Positions 11,217 to 21,803 of a stretch of 64,000 nt of DNA are shown one piece after another. This DNA comes from Podospora bellae-mahoneyi (lineage: Eukaryota > Ascomycota > Sordariomycetes > Sordariales > Podosporaceae), in NCBI RefSeq assembly GCF_035222275.1, contig NC_085886.1:248001-312000 (forward strand), read 5' to 3'. The position numbers and the translations under genes are program-made. Within the stretch, counting starts at the first letter, position 1; each line of letters begins with the position of its first letter. The notes beneath the pieces are model-generated. The model saw only the letters and a list, made by a program, of their open reading frames with translations. It was not told the DNA's origin and ran no database searches.

Positions 11217-11806
11217 CTAGACAATCGTGAACTCTAGATTTCGGCCAGCCATTTCGTCCGTCATGTCCTCTCCATCTATAAACCCATGCATATACCCGTC
11301 TCCCACAATCCTATGTTTGCCCCTTTCAACACCACCCTCTCTTAAAACAAAAGGGCAGTCACCCCAAACAAAACCACCACTATGTGTCCCTGCTGAATCG
11401 ACTTGACACCCCGTCCATATTGTCCCTGTTGCGGGTTCGTGTGGTAGGTTGAGCCGGCGGTAGGGATACTTTGACACCATAGCAAAGCGGTGACAACAAT
11501 CTCCAGCTGCTGTTGAAGTCTGAACATGTCCTGCTTGTGTGGTGAGTGAGGTCGCCATAGGACCGTCCGCGGTGCAAAATCTCCTCCTGATAGCGTTGAC
11601 CCGATAACCCTGAAAGCTGCCGAGTCCATTAAACGATCCCCAAGAATACATGATTGAGCATATCTACTTGATATACCAAACAATACACCCCAAAAATTAT
11701 GCCCGTTTCCAGGCCGATGTTGGCATGTTGAGCAAACAAGAGTCGAAGCCACCCAGATGACCCCGCCATTCTCCGCAAATGGCTCCCCCGCACCCCGCAT
11801 CCCCAC
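11217..11806 (-). pseudogene. Relic of a HET-domain protein C-terminus
   Basis: Two overlapping minus-strand frames carry pieces that match the usual C-terminal end of fungal heterokaryon-incompatibility (HET) proteins: RRRFCTADG, GHIVVVLFG, CPFVLREGG and IVGDGYMHGFIDGED. In intact family members these occur in one frame in this order. Here they are split between frames, and the N-terminal HET domain is not visible. It is therefore read as a broken fossil of an allorecognition gene, with a small number of breaks. The family call rests on motif memory. Confidence 0.45.
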
Positions 11807-12348
11807 GTTTGCCCTAAAAAACGGGTTGACACGTTCAGGGGTTGAAGCAATTTCTCACAACACAGCTTGCCTGTGACCATTACTCAGAGGAAGACCAATT
11901 GCTTTTCGAAGATCACTAATACTATGAGTCTCAAGCTAGGTTGTTATGCTATCTGAAGTCAAGTGTGGAAAGAAATGAGTGAGAGGATGAGATTCAGGCA
12001 GGGTTTTGGCTGCTTTTCTCCTGCCCGCTTGGTGTCTTCCGTACACATGCATGTTTGAGCAGCCACCACCGACTTGCCCGAGTTTATCACTGCATCCTCC
12101 AACGACAGTAACGATCTTATCTTCGAGTACAGATCCATGTGCAATGCTCTCGTCCGGTCGCAAGCCGAGTCGCCGACCGCCACGACGACAAAGGGTCAGT
12201 TAACCCACAAACCACATGCCCCGCCTACACGTAGTAGCTGGGAGCGACCGAAAACGTGTTCGCGTCCTCGCAGGTTAAGAAACGGTATGCTTCATTACAA
12301 TGAGGTTAAGCTGACGCTACAATAGCCCCTAAATTTCCCTGCATCACT
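11807..12348. other. Intergenic, no gene seen
   Basis: Short overlapping frames only, between the HET relic and the 3' end of the following minus-strand gene. Confidence 0.4.
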
Positions 12349-13284
12349 TTACAAATCCGCATCATTGCTGATGGTGCTTGATCCTCCGCCCTGAGCCTCT
12401 GCGATAACCTGTGTCCGGGTCACCTTGCCTGTCGTATCGACAAAGATCCAACTAGTCACCTCAACGCCGGGGAAGGGCTTATAGTCATACTGGAGCTCAA
12501 ACTCGACAACATTGCCCTCCTCTTCGATCGTCCGGTTATGTCCGTTGAACTCCATATCTTTGTCGTATGATCCCACCACGACCCGCGACTGCTCGTTGCC
12601 GTCATTGTCGAGATACTCGTCGTAGATGCTGCCGTCCTGTGCGAGGACACGGTTCTTGTGTGCTTGGCCGGTGTAGTCGTTGACGCTGAAAAGTACATTG
12701 CTCTCGAGCTTGTGGCTTCCCTCGAACGACCGTTTGGCGTTGCCTCCTGCAGCATCCTCTTCCCCGGCCCCAGTTCCGCCTCCAAGTCCCTCACCAACAC
12801 CATCCAGGAGGTCAGTGGTGGAGTTGATAATCTGTGTGACTTCCTGTCCCAGGGTCGCAATGATGGGATTGAGATCGATGCTGTTGAGCACATCGTCGAC
12901 CATCTTGACAACATTCCCGAGACGCGCCTCCAGCTCGACCTTTGCAGAGACATTCTCAATCTTGAGCTGGACGCGGTTGATGCTCGCGTCAACGCCCGCG
13001 CTGAAGTGCAACAGCTTCAGGACGTTTGCGTCGAGGTTGACCTTGGCCGTGAGGTTTTGCACGTCAACCCCGATGTACCCGACGCTCACCGAAGCGTTGA
13101 GATAGACATCTGGCTCTTCGGCAAGCTGGACACCGCCGGTGTTGGCGGTTTCGTAGTTTACCGTCTCGGGGTCGCCGCGCTTGTCGAGTCGGTACCCGAT
13201 GTACCCATCGTCTCCATCATCTGCGCCATAGATGGGGTTGAAGAGGAGGAAAAGGGCAGCTGCCCTAGTGAAAAGGTCTCTCAT
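12349..13284 (-). CDS. Secreted protein, paralogue A of a divergent pair
   Basis: A 311-aa frame from ATG 13284; the longer frame upstream has no better start. The signal peptide is MRDLFTRAAALFLLFNPIYG. The core contains PDVYLNASVSVG, a run of alternating hydrophobic residues (VDVQNLTAKVNLDANVLKLL), then ARLGNVVKMVDDVLNSIDLN. The same layout recurs in the next gene on the opposite strand (PDVYLRVPELSVG, VDDLKADVNLNAEIANLV, RLGHLVEIVNRTLSSLDLN), so the two are paralogues. A Lys-Arg site (NAKRSFEG) could be cut by Kex2. The C-terminal half has a repeated VN-DYTGQ/VVVGSYDKDMEF theme that fits a beta-rich domain. No catalytic motif is seen. I know similar unnamed proteins in Sordariomycetes but no function. 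Confidence 0.8.
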   Translation of the reverse strand: MRDLFTRAAALFLLFNPIYGADDGDDGYIGYRLDKRGDPETVNYETANTGGVQLAEEPDVYLNASVSVGYIGVDVQNLTAKVNLDANVLKLLHFSAGVDASINRVQLKIENVSAKVELEARLGNVVKMVDDVLNSIDLNPIIATLGQEVTQIINSTTDLLDGVGEGLGGGTGAGEEDAAGGNAKRSFEGSHKLESNVLFSVNDYTGQAHKNRVLAQDGSIYDEYLDNDGNEQSRVVVGSYDKDMEFNGHNRTIEEEGNVVEFELQYDYKPFPGVEVTSWIFVDTTGKVTRTQVIAEAQGGGSSTISNDADL

Positions 13285-14101
13285 GATGGGCAACTCTTGA
13301 GGGGGCCTGGCAGAGATGGAAAGAAACAAGCAAAGACAGAAGACAATCAGCAGATTACCGTGGGAGTTGGGTAGGTGGGCAAAGAGCAGCTGTATCAAGT
13401 AGGTGTGCGTTTCCACACCTCCCACATCGTCATTCAGCGGGCAGAGAAATGGATAGCTGAGGTATTGGACGCGCCCAGACACGGTCGGGCATTATCAAGC
13501 TGGATCGCAACCTGCATGCATATATTCCGGATTCTTGGTTTTGCCTTATTTGGCTGTCTTATTGACGAGGTTCATGCCAAGGTACAGGCCTTCAAAGTCA
13601 AGCTCAGGCTGCCAAGGCCAATTACCGTTGTGATGCAAGCACCAAATCATGGCAGAGCCCCTGACCGCCCGCAGCTCAACACCCCTGACAGGGTTTCATC
13701 CAGCTCAGTGGAAAACATGCCGAGTGGACGCTTCTCAGCAACGCTTGGAGTTTGGATCTGGTTGTTCCTGAATGCAACACCACAAACCGGATTCATGGTG
13801 GTTTCATTTTAAATTTTTGCTGGCAGCCATCGCGAAAACAAGGAGTGATCGAGGTCATAATGGACACCCAAATAAGACGTGACGGAGAGTCCTTTCTGGG
13901 CATTGTGTTGAACAACCAGGACGATCCCTGGCGAATCAAATCATTGAATGAATGTGCCTGGCAGCCTTTTTATTCCTCCAAGTTGACCAGACATACACAC
14001 CTCACCCATCGCCAGGTGAGACGGTCTTTTGCTTTCTCTTGCGCGTGCTGGCCTTTGGCATCTTCACTCGTTTCCGAAGACTCCGCTTTCCACCGCTCAC
14101 G
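13285..14101. promoter_or_regulatory. Shared bidirectional promoter of the secreted paralogue pair
   Basis: An 0.8 kb region separates the start codons of the two divergent paralogues. Frames inside it, such as 13375-13812 plus, are overlapping and unsupported. Co-regulation is an inference from the head-to-head layout. Confidence 0.4.
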
Positions 14102-15070
14102 ATGAGGACCTCCTCGCGCTGGTCCCTCCTCAGGGCTATCCTCCTGCTCGTAGCTCTGTTCATCACTCTCTCAGTTGCGCAGACCGAGTCTGCCGAGCCA
14201 GCACCATCAACAGAGCCCGCTGCCGAGCCCAGCACGGAAGCACCCTCGCCATCAGCAACACCCAGCTCTCAGACTGCCTCCCCATCCACTGCTTCGAGCG
14301 GAGGCGGCGGCAGCGGGACACCCACCACCACCACCCCTCGACCCTCGGGAAGCAATCCCCCTGACGTCTATCTCCGCGTTCCTGAGCTCTCAGTCGGCCG
14401 CATCGAGCTCGACGTGGATGACCTCAAAGCGGATGTCAACCTCAACGCCGAAATTGCCAACCTCGTCTCCATCAACGTCGGTGTGGCGGTTGGCATCCAA
14501 AAGGTCAACATCACCATTTCTGACGTAGAAGCCGAGCTTGAGCTTGTTATTCGTTTGGGACATTTGGTCGAAATCGTCAACCGAACCCTCTCATCTCTTG
14601 ACCTCAACCCACTGCTGATCAACCTGCTGAACAACGTTTCTGACATTGTTGACTCTGTTGTTGGCGCCGTGGATGGCTTGCTGGGTACTATCACGCAGGG
14701 CGGCAGCACGTTGAGGTTTTTGATTGACAACCTGGGGAATATTGTGCAGGAGGTTGCTGGGGAGGGAACAGATATCGTCAGCAGCATTGTTGGAAATTAT
14801 CAGAAGAACATGACGTTTACTGGTGTGGCTAAGGAGCTAGGGAACGGGCTGACACAAAGGACGTACCGGTATGATGCGCTGGGGAGCTTGGTGAATATCA
14901 TCTTTAATACCATGGGACAAGTCGTGCAGGCTGTCGTGGTCGGGAAGGATAATAGCGGTGGCGGCGGCGGAGGAGGCGGCTCAACGACGACAGCTCCTGC
15001 CAGCTCCGCACCTGCCACAAGCGTGGCTCCGGCTCCAACGACAAGTGCGCCGGCGGAAGAGGGCGAGTAG
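14102..15070 (+). CDS. Secreted protein, paralogue B of a divergent pair
   Basis: A 322-aa frame from ATG 14102 with signal peptide LLRAILLLVALFITLSVAQ. A Ser/Thr/Pro-rich linker of about 60 residues follows, then the conserved core shared with paralogue A (PDVYLRVPELSVG onward). Next come NLLNNVSDIVDSVVGAVDGLL and a C-terminal Gly8 run followed by a Thr/Ala/Pro/Ser tail. The linker and tail should be heavily O-glycosylated. The very end is acidic (AEEGE) and has no hydrophobic GPI-addition signal, so secretion rather than membrane anchoring is likely. Compared with A, it lacks the Kex2-like site and has the extra mucin-like regions. The function is unknown; cell wall or extracellular matrix is a reasonable guess. 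Confidence 0.8.
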   Translation: MRTSSRWSLLRAILLLVALFITLSVAQTESAEPAPSTEPAAEPSTEAPSPSATPSSQTASPSTASSGGGGSGTPTTTTPRPSGSNPPDVYLRVPELSVGRIELDVDDLKADVNLNAEIANLVSINVGVAVGIQKVNITISDVEAELELVIRLGHLVEIVNRTLSSLDLNPLLINLLNNVSDIVDSVVGAVDGLLGTITQGGSTLRFLIDNLGNIVQEVAGEGTDIVSSIVGNYQKNMTFTGVAKELGNGLTQRTYRYDALGSLVNIIFNTMGQVVQAVVVGKDNSGGGGGGGGSTTTAPASSAPATSVAPAPTTSAPAEEGE

Positions 15071-15520
15071 CAAGGCTGTTACAGAGAGATCACCTATACC
15101 TAATGATACATTATTGGTAGCTCAATGATATTTGAACAGAAACCATACTCACGCCATCTCGTCCCCTTTAGCGTTGAACTGCTTCATCTGAAATACTATG
15201 CATTTATTCCCTTAGACCCCCTGTCACCTGAACAGAAACGCCGACCTGGAACAATATCCCCGATATTTTAGGTAGCTAGGTATCCCATCTAGTACAAGGA
15301 CCCCTTACGCTGGCTAGCTACCTATCTTCTATCGCTGCTGAAGGTGATGTGTGGAACCCCGAGGGCCAGTGGATGCCGGTACTTTGGGGAGGTGCGAGTG
15401 TCAACAATGAAAAAGGGGATACAGCGTGATATCACTACAGCAACAATGTTTACTCTCAATGTTCAATTTCATGTGCGGTCAAGTTACTAGATACATTATA
15501 CACTGTCACCATCTCACCAC

Positions 15521-16603
15521 TCAAGCGGGCATCTGAACGGGAAGAGGGGCGTAGGCGGTGACGGGTTCCGGGTCATCAGCGCCAGCCTCCACCATACCTC
15601 CAAGAATCATCGTCTTGGGCGCCTGAGCCTGATAGAACCAAGGGTCGGTAAACGCCTTGAACTTCTGGTCATGCCAGTCCTTGGCGGTGACATAGCGTCC
15701 CTCCGAGTCCATGAACATGGTGTCGTCCTCGGCGCGGAGGAAGTAGGCGATCGAGTACCGGTGCTCGGTGGGGTCGAAGGGTACGACGCGGTGGATGCAC
15801 GACTGGAACTTCATGCCGCTGGCAAAGCGGAGGGAATCGCCGACGTGGACGAAGGCGCAGTTCTTCTGGGGCTCGACAAAGCCCATCTCGAGGGCGCCGC
15901 ACTCTCCGGGGGGGCGGACTTGGAGACCCCATTGGTCGCTGAAGAGGAGGGTGAGGGAGCTGATGTCGGTGTGCTTCTGGTGGCCGACCTTGTGCTGGCC
16001 GGTGATCTCAGCGGGGAGGTAGTGCATCATGGAGAGAGTGGTGGCTGAGGGGCGGTCGTTGCGGTGGGAGTTTTCGAAGCGGTCCTTGCCAGCCAGGTTC
16101 AAGCCGGTGGAGAGGGCTGCCAAGATGACCTTGGTGATGGTGTTGCAGCTGCCGATGACCTGCTCCAACTGGTGGAGATCGCCGCTGTTCTTGATCGGGG
16201 AGGGGACGCGAGGGCTGCCCTGCTGGATCTCGTCTCGCGAGACCTTGAGCATCTCATAGCCGTCCTTGGAGCCAGCACCAAAGGCGCCAGTGCGGTTACC
16301 GACAGGCTCGTAGCCAAGATGGGAGTCGATCAAGCCATATTCGTTCTTGGCCTCGAGGGGGGCATCAAAGAAGCGGTTCATGAGCTTGAGAAGTTGCTCA
16401 CGGTCCTCGAGCATGCGACGGCCGTCGATGCTGTCGAGATCGAGCTGGAAGTAACCATCCTGAAGGCAAGCCTGGAGCACCTTCTCGACCTCCTCAGGAT
16501 CCTGCGAGAGGAGCAGATCGTACTTGATGGTCCTCATGGGCCAGACAGGAACCTGCCTGCCTTGCCATTCAACGGTCTTTACGGGTTCGGTGGTAGGAGC
16601 CAT
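15521..16603 (-). CDS. 2-oxoglutarate/Fe(II)-dependent dioxygenase
   Basis: An intronless 360-aa protein from ATG 16603, of normal length for the isopenicillin-N-synthase-like family. The iron ligands are visible as the HxD of HTDISSLTLL (about residues 215-217) and the distal His of SCIHRVV (about 270). The 2-oxoglutarate-binding Arg is in RYSIAYF. The N-terminus (EWQGRQVPVWPM) fits the cap region of this family. It would hydroxylate, desaturate or cyclise a small molecule, using 2-oxoglutarate and O2. The next gene is also a tailoring-type oxygenase. The substrate cannot be inferred. Opposite-strand frames of up to 194 codons are shadows. Confidence 0.9.
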   Translation of the reverse strand: MAPTTEPVKTVEWQGRQVPVWPMRTIKYDLLLSQDPEEVEKVLQACLQDGYFQLDLDSIDGRRMLEDREQLLKLMNRFFDAPLEAKNEYGLIDSHLGYEPVGNRTGAFGAGSKDGYEMLKVSRDEIQQGSPRVPSPIKNSGDLHQLEQVIGSCNTITKVILAALSTGLNLAGKDRFENSHRNDRPSATTLSMMHYLPAEITGQHKVGHQKHTDISSLTLLFSDQWGLQVRPPGECGALEMGFVEPQKNCAFVHVGDSLRFASGMKFQSCIHRVVPFDPTEHRYSIAYFLRAEDDTMFMDSEGRYVTAKDWHDQKFKAFTDPWFYQAQAPKTMILGGMVEAGADDPEPVTAYAPLPVQMPA

Positions 16604-17091
16604 GATGATATGTGGGCGGTTGAGAAGTTTACCAGCTCTGTTCTATAGATTTCCCAAACTCACGGGGGACAGACTGGGCTACAAATAGTTGAACCATTGC
16701 CTCGACCTTAGCTCAACTAGTACCTAGCCCGGTGCGAATCGGAGGCCATCTATTGCAGTCAAATGAAGCATATAGTCAATGAGCTAGTTTCCCCAGCCTA
16801 CCCCACACTTCCAGTGTCCCTGAGGGTACGTTGCCGGATTCTCCCATAGTAATTGATGGGGGTCTTTCTCCACCGATCGGCATTTCCGTTGCAACACCTG
16901 ACGCCCCCCGCATCTTGGGTGTGTTTACATCGTCGGGCGGGTTGCAGTCCGTGGTTTGTAAGAGGAACAATCAAGATTGCAAGAAGGGAAAGTGATATTG
17001 GGCTTATCTACCTGCAACTGGGGTCCTTTATGAAGCAGACTATCCGGAGGCCCGGAAACCAACCCTGAAGGCTCGCTCCCTCCTTGACACA
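16604..17091. other. Intergenic, no gene seen
   Basis: Upstream region of the dioxygenase gene and 3' flank of the AsaB-like gene, with only short chance frames. Confidence 0.4.
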
Positions 17092-17979
17092 CTATCTACT
17101 TCCCCTTTTCGGGTCTTGGTGTACACGTACACATGGCGAATCTGAGTACAAAACTAGACACCGAACTTCGATGCTCTGCCGAGACTCCTCGTCACGGCAG
17201 TCCGGGTCCTCAAAGGCCGAGTGCAATGCTCTGCGTGCCACTGACGTATCGGAGTCAAAGCACTTGATGAGGAGTACGTCTTCGGGTGTCATCCGATATT
17301 TGAAATACCACCGATGATGCGGGTTGTGGCGTACTACCCACGACTCCCCCTGAAAGCCGTCCTCGACCATTTCTGCCCCCACCAGGTCCGAGTCGGGAAC
17401 CGACTTTGCATCCGCCACAGCAATAGGATCTTTGAGAATGGTCTGAATCGGGCGCCATATGTTGATGATTTGATATCTTCTCGTGATCAGTTCGTCTGCT
17501 TGTTGCTTATCAGGAAACTCCCATCTCAACCTCCTTTCAGCACCAACATAAGACTGATCGACGTGTGTTCTGGTGACTGGGCCACGGTTGGCGAGATTCT
17601 TGCCGTTGAACCCCAAGTGGTGCCATTGTGTTGGACCTCGGCGGACTTTGTGGTTGAAGATGTGGATGTGACTAGCACCCGTGATGTCCTTCAGAAGTTC
17701 CTTGCATTCCTCATAGTAGACTGACTTGATCGACTCCTCACTGGTGAAGCCCTCCTCCTCTTGACTCTTGTGCCGACAGTACTGAAACCCATGGGTATCC
17801 AGGCGGTAGTCGTCTTCGTCCCCTGTTATGTCCGTGACGGTGAACTCGTGAGGGAGGTGTGGCCTCTTGTTCGTCACCTTTCCTTCGCCGATGAAGATGG
17901 GGGTCGGGGGCAAGCCATCTCCCGGGTCGTCCCAGTAGTTGAGTGTGGTCTGTACATTGTGCTTCTCCGTCAAGGCCAT
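17092..17979 (-). CDS. AsaB/CmcJ-like oxygenase (GA4-desaturase family)
   Basis: A 295-aa protein. The first ATG is at 17979 (MALTEKHNVQTTLNYW); the frame extends upstream only through a TTG. Family features are GFQYCRHKS near residue 67, ASHIHIFNHKVRR, a THVDQS motif carrying the His and Asp ligands, IINIWRPI, and LIKCFDSDT with HSAFEDP near the C-terminus, which supplies the distal His. These match the fungal hydroxylase/desaturase family that includes AsaB and gibberellin GA4 desaturase, which use iron and 2-oxoglutarate. It is transcribed divergently from the M20 gene. A tailoring role on a small molecule is likely, but the pathway is unknown. Confidence 0.85.
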   Translation of the reverse strand: MALTEKHNVQTTLNYWDDPGDGLPPTPIFIGEGKVTNKRPHLPHEFTVTDITGDEDDYRLDTHGFQYCRHKSQEEEGFTSEESIKSVYYEECKELLKDITGASHIHIFNHKVRRGPTQWHHLGFNGKNLANRGPVTRTHVDQSYVGAERRLRWEFPDKQQADELITRRYQIINIWRPIQTILKDPIAVADAKSVPDSDLVGAEMVEDGFQGESWVVRHNPHHRWYFKYRMTPEDVLLIKCFDSDTSVARRALHSAFEDPDCRDEESRQSIEVRCLVLYSDSPCVRVHQDPKRGSR

Positions 17980-18305
17980 GGTCGCTTGCTGTCTCTCCAA
18001 TAACTCTAACAGCCCTCTCGGAACAAGCCTGCCACGGCGTCACGTTTTAAGGTGGTAGCAGCACGCAGACGAGGTCGCCAACTGCCGGTATTTTCCGGTC
18101 GAATTATCCACGAAGGACAGCTTCCGGAGGAACGCATTCCGGTTGGCAGTCGGCTTGGCAGGGTACCACCCAAGATTAACCGCCGGTCGGGTCGTAATCG
18201 TGACACCAGCCAGAGTCCCGTGACGGCTTTCCACTCAACTTCCAACTAATGAGCCAGGACTGTTCGGTCTAGTCAACGCTTGGTACCTAGTCGGCCAGAG
18301 AAAGA
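17980..18305. promoter_or_regulatory. Divergent promoter of AsaB-like and M20 genes
   Basis: Only 326 bp separate the two start codons, so the genes probably share control elements. No specific operator was recognised. Confidence 0.4.
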
Positions 18306-19698
18306 ATGGCCCAGGACGGTTTTGTCCTTGTTTCTCGAGAAAGCCAGATCACCAAGAAGAGCCACGCGGCGGCCAACACCGCCCCAACTCGCCAGCATGA
18401 GGGCCCTCACGACCATCTGGCTGAAATTGCCTCATTTGTCGACAGTCAGTCGGAGAAGCTGTGGCACTTGAACAAGTTCATCCACAGCAATCCTGAGCCG
18501 GCTTTTCAGGAGTTCAAGGCTCATGAAGCTCTCACCAAGTTTATGCAATCGCGGCCTGAGCGCTGGCAAGTGACGTCGTCTGCTTGCGGAATTGAGACAG
18601 CATGGATAGCAGTCTACGATAGCGGCAGAAAGGGACCAGCCGTCTCTTTCAATGTGGAGATGGGTAGGTCGACCTCTTTTGGACTCGCCTCTTTGCTCAT
18701 AATGTTGACATTGGTCAGATGCCCTCCCCAATCTTGGTCATGCTTGTGGTCACAACCTTATCGCCTCTGCTTCCCTCGCTGGAGCACTCGCGACGGCCCA
18801 TATCATTGAGAAGCACTCTTTGGCCGGAAAGGTTTATGTCTTTGGCACCCCAGGAGAAGAAGGGTACCACGGGGGTAAAATCCAGCTTCTCAACCGAGGT
18901 GCCTACGACAAGGTTGATATCTCCCTCATATCTCACCCTTCCATTTTGAACAACTCGCCACTTGTTCGAACCACAGCCTTCTGCCGACTTGAGGTGGAAT
19001 TCTTTGGCCGGGCAGCCCATGCGGCCAATGCTCCGTGGCAGGGAATCAACGCTTTGGATGCGCTGGTGGCGTCCTACAACTCCATCTCGATGTTGCGTCA
19101 ACAGACGCAGCCGAGCGATATCATCGGTTTTGCCATTACCAACGGCGGGGGAGATGCTACCAATGTTATCCACGCGTACTCGTCGGCTGTGTGCACGATT
19201 CGATCCTCGAGCGCGTCCCGTGTCGATACGCTGGCTGACAAAGTCGGCGCGTGCTTTGATGCCGGTGCTCAGGCTACTGGTTGCACTGTGGAGATCAAGG
19301 TGATCAAGGGATACAAAGATCATGTCCCCAACATGCATTTGGCCGCTTCGTTTGCTGAACATTGGAGCTCACTGCCAGACCCGTATCCCGTTGGGCCGGA
19401 ATTGCGGGCTGATGAGAGAGGGTACACGTATGTCAAGGCGAGCACCGATCAGGGGGACATCAGCCATGCTTTGCCGTCGATCAATGTCAGTTTTGCGATC
19501 CCCGCCGGGCCGGAAAAAGGTGGCCCTCATAGTGCCGACTTTGAGAAGGCAGCGGGAACCAAGTGGGCTTTTGACCGAGCCTTGAGGGTGGGCAAGGGGA
19601 TGGCGGGTGTGGCTGTTGATGTCTTGACGCGAGATGGGTTTCTTGACACGGTGAAGGGAGAATGGCGAGAGAGGTTTGGGGTTGAGAAAAAACTTTGA
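18306..19698 (+). CDS. M20-family amidohydrolase (PM20D2-like)
   Basis: Zinc-dependent amidase or dipeptidase. Two exons, 18306-18663 and 18719-19698, give 445 aa. The GTAGGT donor and the GTCAG acceptor restore DALPNLGHACGHN, the first zinc-binding block. GTPGEEGYHGGK supplies the catalytic Glu. GRAAHAANAPWQGINALDA is the dimerisation-domain motif, and PEKGGPHSADF comes near the end with the last metal-binding His. There is no signal peptide, so it is probably cytosolic. Relatives cleave N-acyl or N-terminal amide bonds of amino acids and dipeptides. The N-terminus before residue 30 is low complexity and variable. It is divergent from the AsaB-like oxygenase. Confidence 0.9.
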
Positions 19699-20224
19699 CG
19701 CGTGAAAGCTCTAAAGTCTTATAGCTCTATTTACTTTACGTTAGCTAAGTCACGAAAATACCTACGTTCAATGCCATATCATACCTTGCCTGAACGTTAT
19801 TGCTGCCAAAGGACTACCGTCCAGCCAGTGATGCGGGCAAGGTGGGGGTCATGCGCAACTGATTCCAGCTCGACGCGCTACCACGACGCGCCGCTTTGGT
19901 TAGTTGTGTGGCGCGTTTGCGAACCGCAAGTGCCATAGAGCAACCAAAACTTAAGAAAAGGCATTGCACCTTCGTATACCCAGGCCATCGGGGCGATGCG
20001 ACTGCAAAGTCAAAGTTACCGGTGATGACAGTGGTTGCTTGGAAGTGAAGCCCCCCAAAATTTGGTGTTGTGGTGCTAAGAAGTGGTGGTGGGGCCAGTG
20101 CGGGGGCAACTCTAATTGCCTTGCTCTCCTCATCCCCAAGCTGTGGCAAAGTCAATACTCCGTATTGGTCAAGCATCACACCAAGAGAGACCATACCAAG
20201 GTTGAAGGTGTTCTTGAAGCAACG
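19699..20224. other. Intergenic, no gene seen
   Basis: The frame that continues upstream from the next gene has only a TTG start (19964) and is judged non-coding. Confidence 0.4.
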
Positions 20225-21166
20225 ATGGAATATTATACATTCTCTGCCAACGATGGCACCACCCTAGCCTTCCAATCCTCCACCCCCCTCACACCAAGCC
20301 CCTCACCCGTCAACGACAGCATTGTTCTCTTCTTGCATGGGTTCTCCGGCTCCTCCGCCTACTTCGCCCGCAACTTCCCTGCTCTCTCTGAACGCTCTTG
20401 GGTGCTCGGCCTAGATACGCGGGGTCATGGCCGGTCCAGTCACTCCAAAGGAGGATATCACGTCGCCCGTCTAGCTTCTGACTTGAGGGATTTTCTCTTA
20501 CACATATATTCACTCAACCCTGGAAAGAAGTACAAGATCACAGCAGTTGGACAGTCAATCGGCGCCGCTATTCTCTGGACCTACACTGAGCTTTTCGGGG
20601 ATGCCGAGTTTACCTCATTTGTATTTGTCGACCAGGCACCACTTCAAGATCGGGATTTGAGATTCGAATGGGACGAGAAAAAGGCCCACAGGGGCTGCTA
20701 TGACGAGGAGAGCATGCTCGCAGCACAAGCGGCCTGGGTTGAGAGACCGGAGGAGACATATGTTGCATTGGTGGACGAATGCCTGGGGTATCGCTACCAA
20801 CCTTCTTCTCAGGATAGGGATAGAAGTCCAGAGGAGCGACAGCAGGACGAGGAGTATTTCACAAGTATCAGCAGGGTTTGTGATGGGAGGTGGTTGGCGA
20901 GATTGCTGGCTGATCATACAAGGTATGACCACCGCGAAGCATGCGAGTTGATCACCAAGCCTACACTCGTGATGGCTGGGAGAAGAAGTGGATGCTTTTC
21001 GCTGGAAGGAATGAGGGAGGTCGTCGAGAGGGTCAAGAATGGGAGAGGGGTCAACATGGAAAGCAAGGCCCAGATGTCAGTCTTCGAGAGTGGCCATTGG
21101 TTGTTCTGGGAGGAGCCGGAACGATTCAACCAGGAGATCTTGGAATGGGTACGCCGGTGGGAGTAA
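20225..21166 (+). CDS. Alpha/beta hydrolase
   Basis: A 313-aa intronless protein starting at ATG 20225 (MEYYTFSANDGTTLAF). The order is typical of the fold: LFLHGFSGSSAY (oxyanion strand), LDTRGHGRSSHS, AVGQSIGAAILW with the nucleophile Ser in the elbow, and SGHWLFWEEPERF with the catalytic His. The acid is probably the Asp of LLADHTRYDH or of a nearby loop. The cap region is rich in charged residues (SSQDRDRSPEERQQDEEYF). No signal peptide is seen, so it is an intracellular esterase, lipase or C-C hydrolase of unknown substrate. Confidence 0.85.
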   Translation: MEYYTFSANDGTTLAFQSSTPLTPSPSPVNDSIVLFLHGFSGSSAYFARNFPALSERSWVLGLDTRGHGRSSHSKGGYHVARLASDLRDFLLHIYSLNPGKKYKITAVGQSIGAAILWTYTELFGDAEFTSFVFVDQAPLQDRDLRFEWDEKKAHRGCYDEESMLAAQAAWVERPEETYVALVDECLGYRYQPSSQDRDRSPEERQQDEEYFTSISRVCDGRWLARLLADHTRYDHREACELITKPTLVMAGRRSGCFSLEGMREVVERVKNGRGVNMESKAQMSVFESGHWLFWEEPERFNQEILEWVRRWE

Positions 21167-21803
21167 TTTTTAGTGCACTCAGGAAGCTCATGGTGTGTGA
21201 AATGGGATGTTGATAGCTGTTCTTTGTCCGGATGCGGATGCTTTGGCCCCCATGTGTCCACAGCCCGAAAAGGTCCTGCTCTAGGAATCCGAGCTCGATT
21301 CAGCTGTATTCTCGTTTTACCACAACCACGTTGTTACAGTGTGGTATAACTCGTGCAGGTGCCCCTCGCTGTTCAATCATGTGCATTGTTTATGTCCCCT
21401 GACCTTACCCCTGAGTCCTGGCGCGTGCTCAGCACAATCTGCAGCTCGGTCTGAATAATGAGGAAGATTTTTCACTTCAATAATTATACACAGTGGCATT
21501 GATTGGTACACTGCAGGAGTAATTTCATCATGGTCATAGCTTGCCTGTTTTCAACTGTGGATTGCGGCTGCAGTTGCCCTTCACCATTGTGTCTTTGATA
21601 TCTTCTTAAGATTGTTCCCCCTGTCTAAGGTATACCTCAATGCAGCTCACAGAAACCAGCAAAGAAGGCCTGAAAGACCGTTGGTCGCTTATAAGACCAA
21701 CTGTTCTGAGAAAGCTCGTGCTATGATGCCTCAAGCTGTTGCTGCAAGTGGAAGCTTCTTCTCTGAGTAAAAGTTTCACCCATATCTCAACAAAAGCCAA
21801 ACA
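21167..21803. other. Intergenic, no gene seen
   Basis: 3' flank of the hydrolase and promoter of the GNAT gene, with no supported frames. Confidence 0.4.

Noticed and set aside
12658-13374. 238-codon plus-strand frame
   Set aside because: Antisense to secreted paralogue A, which has a signal peptide and a paralogue.
16064-16648. 194-codon plus-strand frame
   Set aside because: Antisense to the dioxygenase, whose catalytic motifs fix the coding strand.
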